This document shows positions 62,280 to 64,000 of a DNA stretch of 64,000 nucleotides, piece by piece; the first letter of the stretch is position 1, and each line of letters begins with the position of its first letter. Origin of the DNA: Onthophagus taurus (Eukaryota > Arthropoda > Insecta > Coleoptera > Scarabaeidae); contig NC_091967.1 in assembly GCF_036711975.1 (NCBI RefSeq), forward strand, positions 30,605,501 to 30,669,500, given 5' to 3'. The translations under genes were made by a program, and so were the position numbers. The notes under the pieces are model-generated. The model saw nothing but the letters and a program-made list of their open reading frames with translations. It was not told the origin of the DNA and searched no databases.

Positions 62280-63261
62280 ATGGAGTCAGCGATAACGATC
62301 ACATGGTCATCATTACCAACACCAGTAGCGATACCATAACTCCACCTGTAAAAAATATAAAATTAATTAAAAAGTAAAAAACTAACTACATCATCATTGC
62401 CTTCAACAGATAATGGTGGGAATAAAATGTGATTTCGGACCCCCAATGTTAAATCTTATGGGATTTTGGTCCAGAACGCCCATAGCTATACTGCACCGCA
62501 GAATTAACAGCGTTTGATTACTTCCTCTATAAAAAAATAAAATTAATTAAAAAGTAAAAAAACTAAGTCATCATCACCTTTAGTGGTTACGTCAACCATA
62601 TCTAATGGGATAAGCGGCAGCAAAAATTACTCTTCCGGCTATAAATAAAATGAAATAAAAGTATAAAAGCCAACTGAATATAAAATAAAAATATATCAAT
62701 TACCGCTGAATCGTTATCTGTGGTAATGTCTATTTCTATTACCACAGAATTAACAGCGCCTACACCACCACCGGCACCCGTCGTTAGATCGATCAATTCC
62801 TCTGTAAAAATAAAATTAATTAAAAAGTAAAAAACCAACTAAGTCATCATTACCTTCACCGGTTAAATCGACCATATCTAATGGGATAAGCGGTGGCGGT
62901 GGTAAAATTACTCCTCCGACTATAAATAAAAGTATAAAAAATTAATACAAAATTAAAGTAAAAAGAAAAAATACTTACAGAGTATAAAAAAATGAGATGG
63001 CATACCTCGCTCTCAGAAATTATTAAAAAATCTGTGGGGGTCACATAGCTATAAACTATGCGCCCCCCCTGCACGAGCGAGTCCTCCAAACCGCCATTAG
63101 TTGTTACAATCATAATGGGCTAAAAAATTAATATTACATATTGAAAAATTAATTCTAGTATAGGTATAACTTACATTTGGATGATGTAATTCACAAATCC
63201 CCCGGATTAGATCCCAGGGGATTGCCGCATATTCATTTGCGTTGTTATTGTTATTGTTCAT
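62280..63261 (-). CDS. Possible small multi-exon gene with repeated exon-like units
   Basis: Exon 1 (63261-63175) encodes MNNNNNNANEYAAIPWDLIR and ends at a GTAAGT donor. Exon 2 starts at 63119 (PIMIVTTNGGLEDS) and ends at GTATGC or at GTAAGT (62979). Leftwards, two kinds of unit alternate, each bounded by AG and GT and separated by near-identical 40-bp AT-rich spacers: a unit with LIPLDMVDLTGE (near 62855-62922, repeated near 62580-62645 and degraded near 62390) and a unit with EELIDLTTGAGGGVGAVNSV (62702-62803, degraded near 62500). Some joins need a phase I could not satisfy, and one unit starts with a stop in the default phase. The gene model is therefore tentative. Confidence 0.4.
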
Positions 63262-63493
63262 GTTGCACTAAAAAACCTTCTTTAAACTAACTGTAAAAAC
63301 ATAAGACACGCTATTTATACCGAGAGATGATATCTAAAAAAATTAACGAAAACAGGAAGATTTGGTTTGAATATGAATCATTTTAATTATCTCCGGAAAA
63401 CTCGGTTTCTATGGTTGTTAATATCAATTTGTTTATAAAATAAAATTGTCCTTGTAGATTTTTTAAAAAATTATAATTTATAAAACTTAAAAA

Positions 63494-64000
63494 TTAAACA
63501 ATATTATCTTTAGATATCCAACTATTATGTGTTGAATCAAAACCTAGCCATTTTACATATAGCATATTCTTTTTACGTTTTAACACTTTCTCAACAAGAT
63601 ATGCATCCGATTGTCTAGATTTTTGAAGTTCAAATTCATAAAACGCGCCTTTAATCGGCTGCCCGTTGATATCTTCCAATATATAGGTTACAGGATTTGT
63701 AATTTGCACTTTAACAATTTTAAATAATTCAGTAGTCCAGTTGGGTAAGTAGCCTTTATCGAAAACATGTTTATATTTACTAATTCGAACGACGTCGCCA
63801 ATTTTAAATTTTCCTTTACCGGCAATCTTAATGTGGTTGTACACCGTTTTAAGTAGTTCGTTTTCAACGGATTTCGAATTAATTTGGGCTGGTGCTAACC
63901 TTGTGGTACTATGTTTTGTGTTGTTGTATTTTAATGTTACATCTTTTAAAGTTTGCAGCCATATATGATTTCCGTAAAGACTAAACAATTTATACAATTT
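63494..64000 (-). CDS. Maverick/Polinton integrase, C-terminal part with chromodomain
   Basis: Runs from the window edge to a stop at 63494. It contains the end of the catalytic core (TLKYNNTKHSTTRLAPAQ), an SH3-like segment (FKIGDVVRISKYKHVFDKGY, then NWTTELFKIVKV and NPVTYILEDINGQPI) and a terminal chromodomain (YLVEKVLKRKKNMLYVKWLG with SWISKDNIV). This series is the usual C-terminus of Polinton integrases, often annotated as F54H12.3-like. The catalytic DDE lies outside the window. A gypsy integrase is less likely, because FYEFEL after the SH3 segment is Polinton-type. Confidence 0.85.
   Translation of the reverse strand, partial: KLYKLFSLYGNHIWLQTLKDVTLKYNNTKHSTTRLAPAQINSKSVENELLKTVYNHIKIAGKGKFKIGDVVRISKYKHVFDKGYLPNWTTELFKIVKVQITNPVTYILEDINGQPIKGAFYEFELQKSRQSDAYLVEKVLKRKKNMLYVKWLGFDSTHNSWISKDNIV

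Overview
The window is AT-rich eukaryotic DNA made almost entirely of transposable elements, most of them nested in one another. The mix (P/THAP, piggyBac, Tc1/mariner, Tigger, hAT, Sola-like and Kolobok-like DNA transposons, with BEL/Pao, Ty3/gypsy, Penelope-like and Jockey-like retroelements), short GT-AG introns and the absence of operons point to an insect with a large, repeat-rich genome. I cannot name the species. No bacterial feature, rRNA, tRNA or CRISPR array was seen. Many boundaries below are fixed by terminal inverted repeats (TIRs) plus target-site duplications (TSDs) read directly from the sequence.

Layout. 1-1210: 5' part of a gypsy element. 2.0-3.5 kb: a Penelope 3' end joined in frame to a hAT-like zinc-finger protein. 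3550-6048: a Tigger element. 6226-6715: a hAT MITE. 7477-11021: a Sola-like element with a mariner inside. 11.3-12.15 kb: a spliced P-element relic. 12632-14637: a foldback mariner. 14.8-29.3 kb: a second P-element relic cut apart by a Harbinger-type MITE, a full-length LINE and a piggyBac. That piggyBac is itself split by a BEL/Pao element with identical LTRs and by another MITE. 29.3-37.7 kb: a Penelope-like element split by a gypsy-type element whose integrase precedes its reverse transcriptase. 37.8-51.06 kb: possibly one old Kolobok-like element now holding a P element (itself split by a second Sola-like element), a younger Kolobok-like element and a hAT element. 51-56 kb: hAT, gypsy and Tigger debris.

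56-64 kb differs in character. It holds two coding-periodic minisatellites, a two-exon LITAF-domain gene, an unrecognised two-exon cysteine-rich gene with a TATA box, two single-exon unknown genes, a cluster of repeated exon-like units, and the C-terminal integrase/chromodomain of a Maverick/Polinton at the right edge. A mariner with about 630-bp inverted repeats and an intact transposase sits in the middle. I infer, without proof, that this stretch is the cargo end of a Polinton.

The genes form no host pathway. They are mobilisation machinery, mostly broken by frameshifts. The best-preserved proteins are LINE ORF2, the gypsy-type Gag-Pol (one 1469-residue frame), the 59.6-62.2 kb mariner transposase, the piggyBac catalytic core and the small genes at 56.8-59.6 kb.
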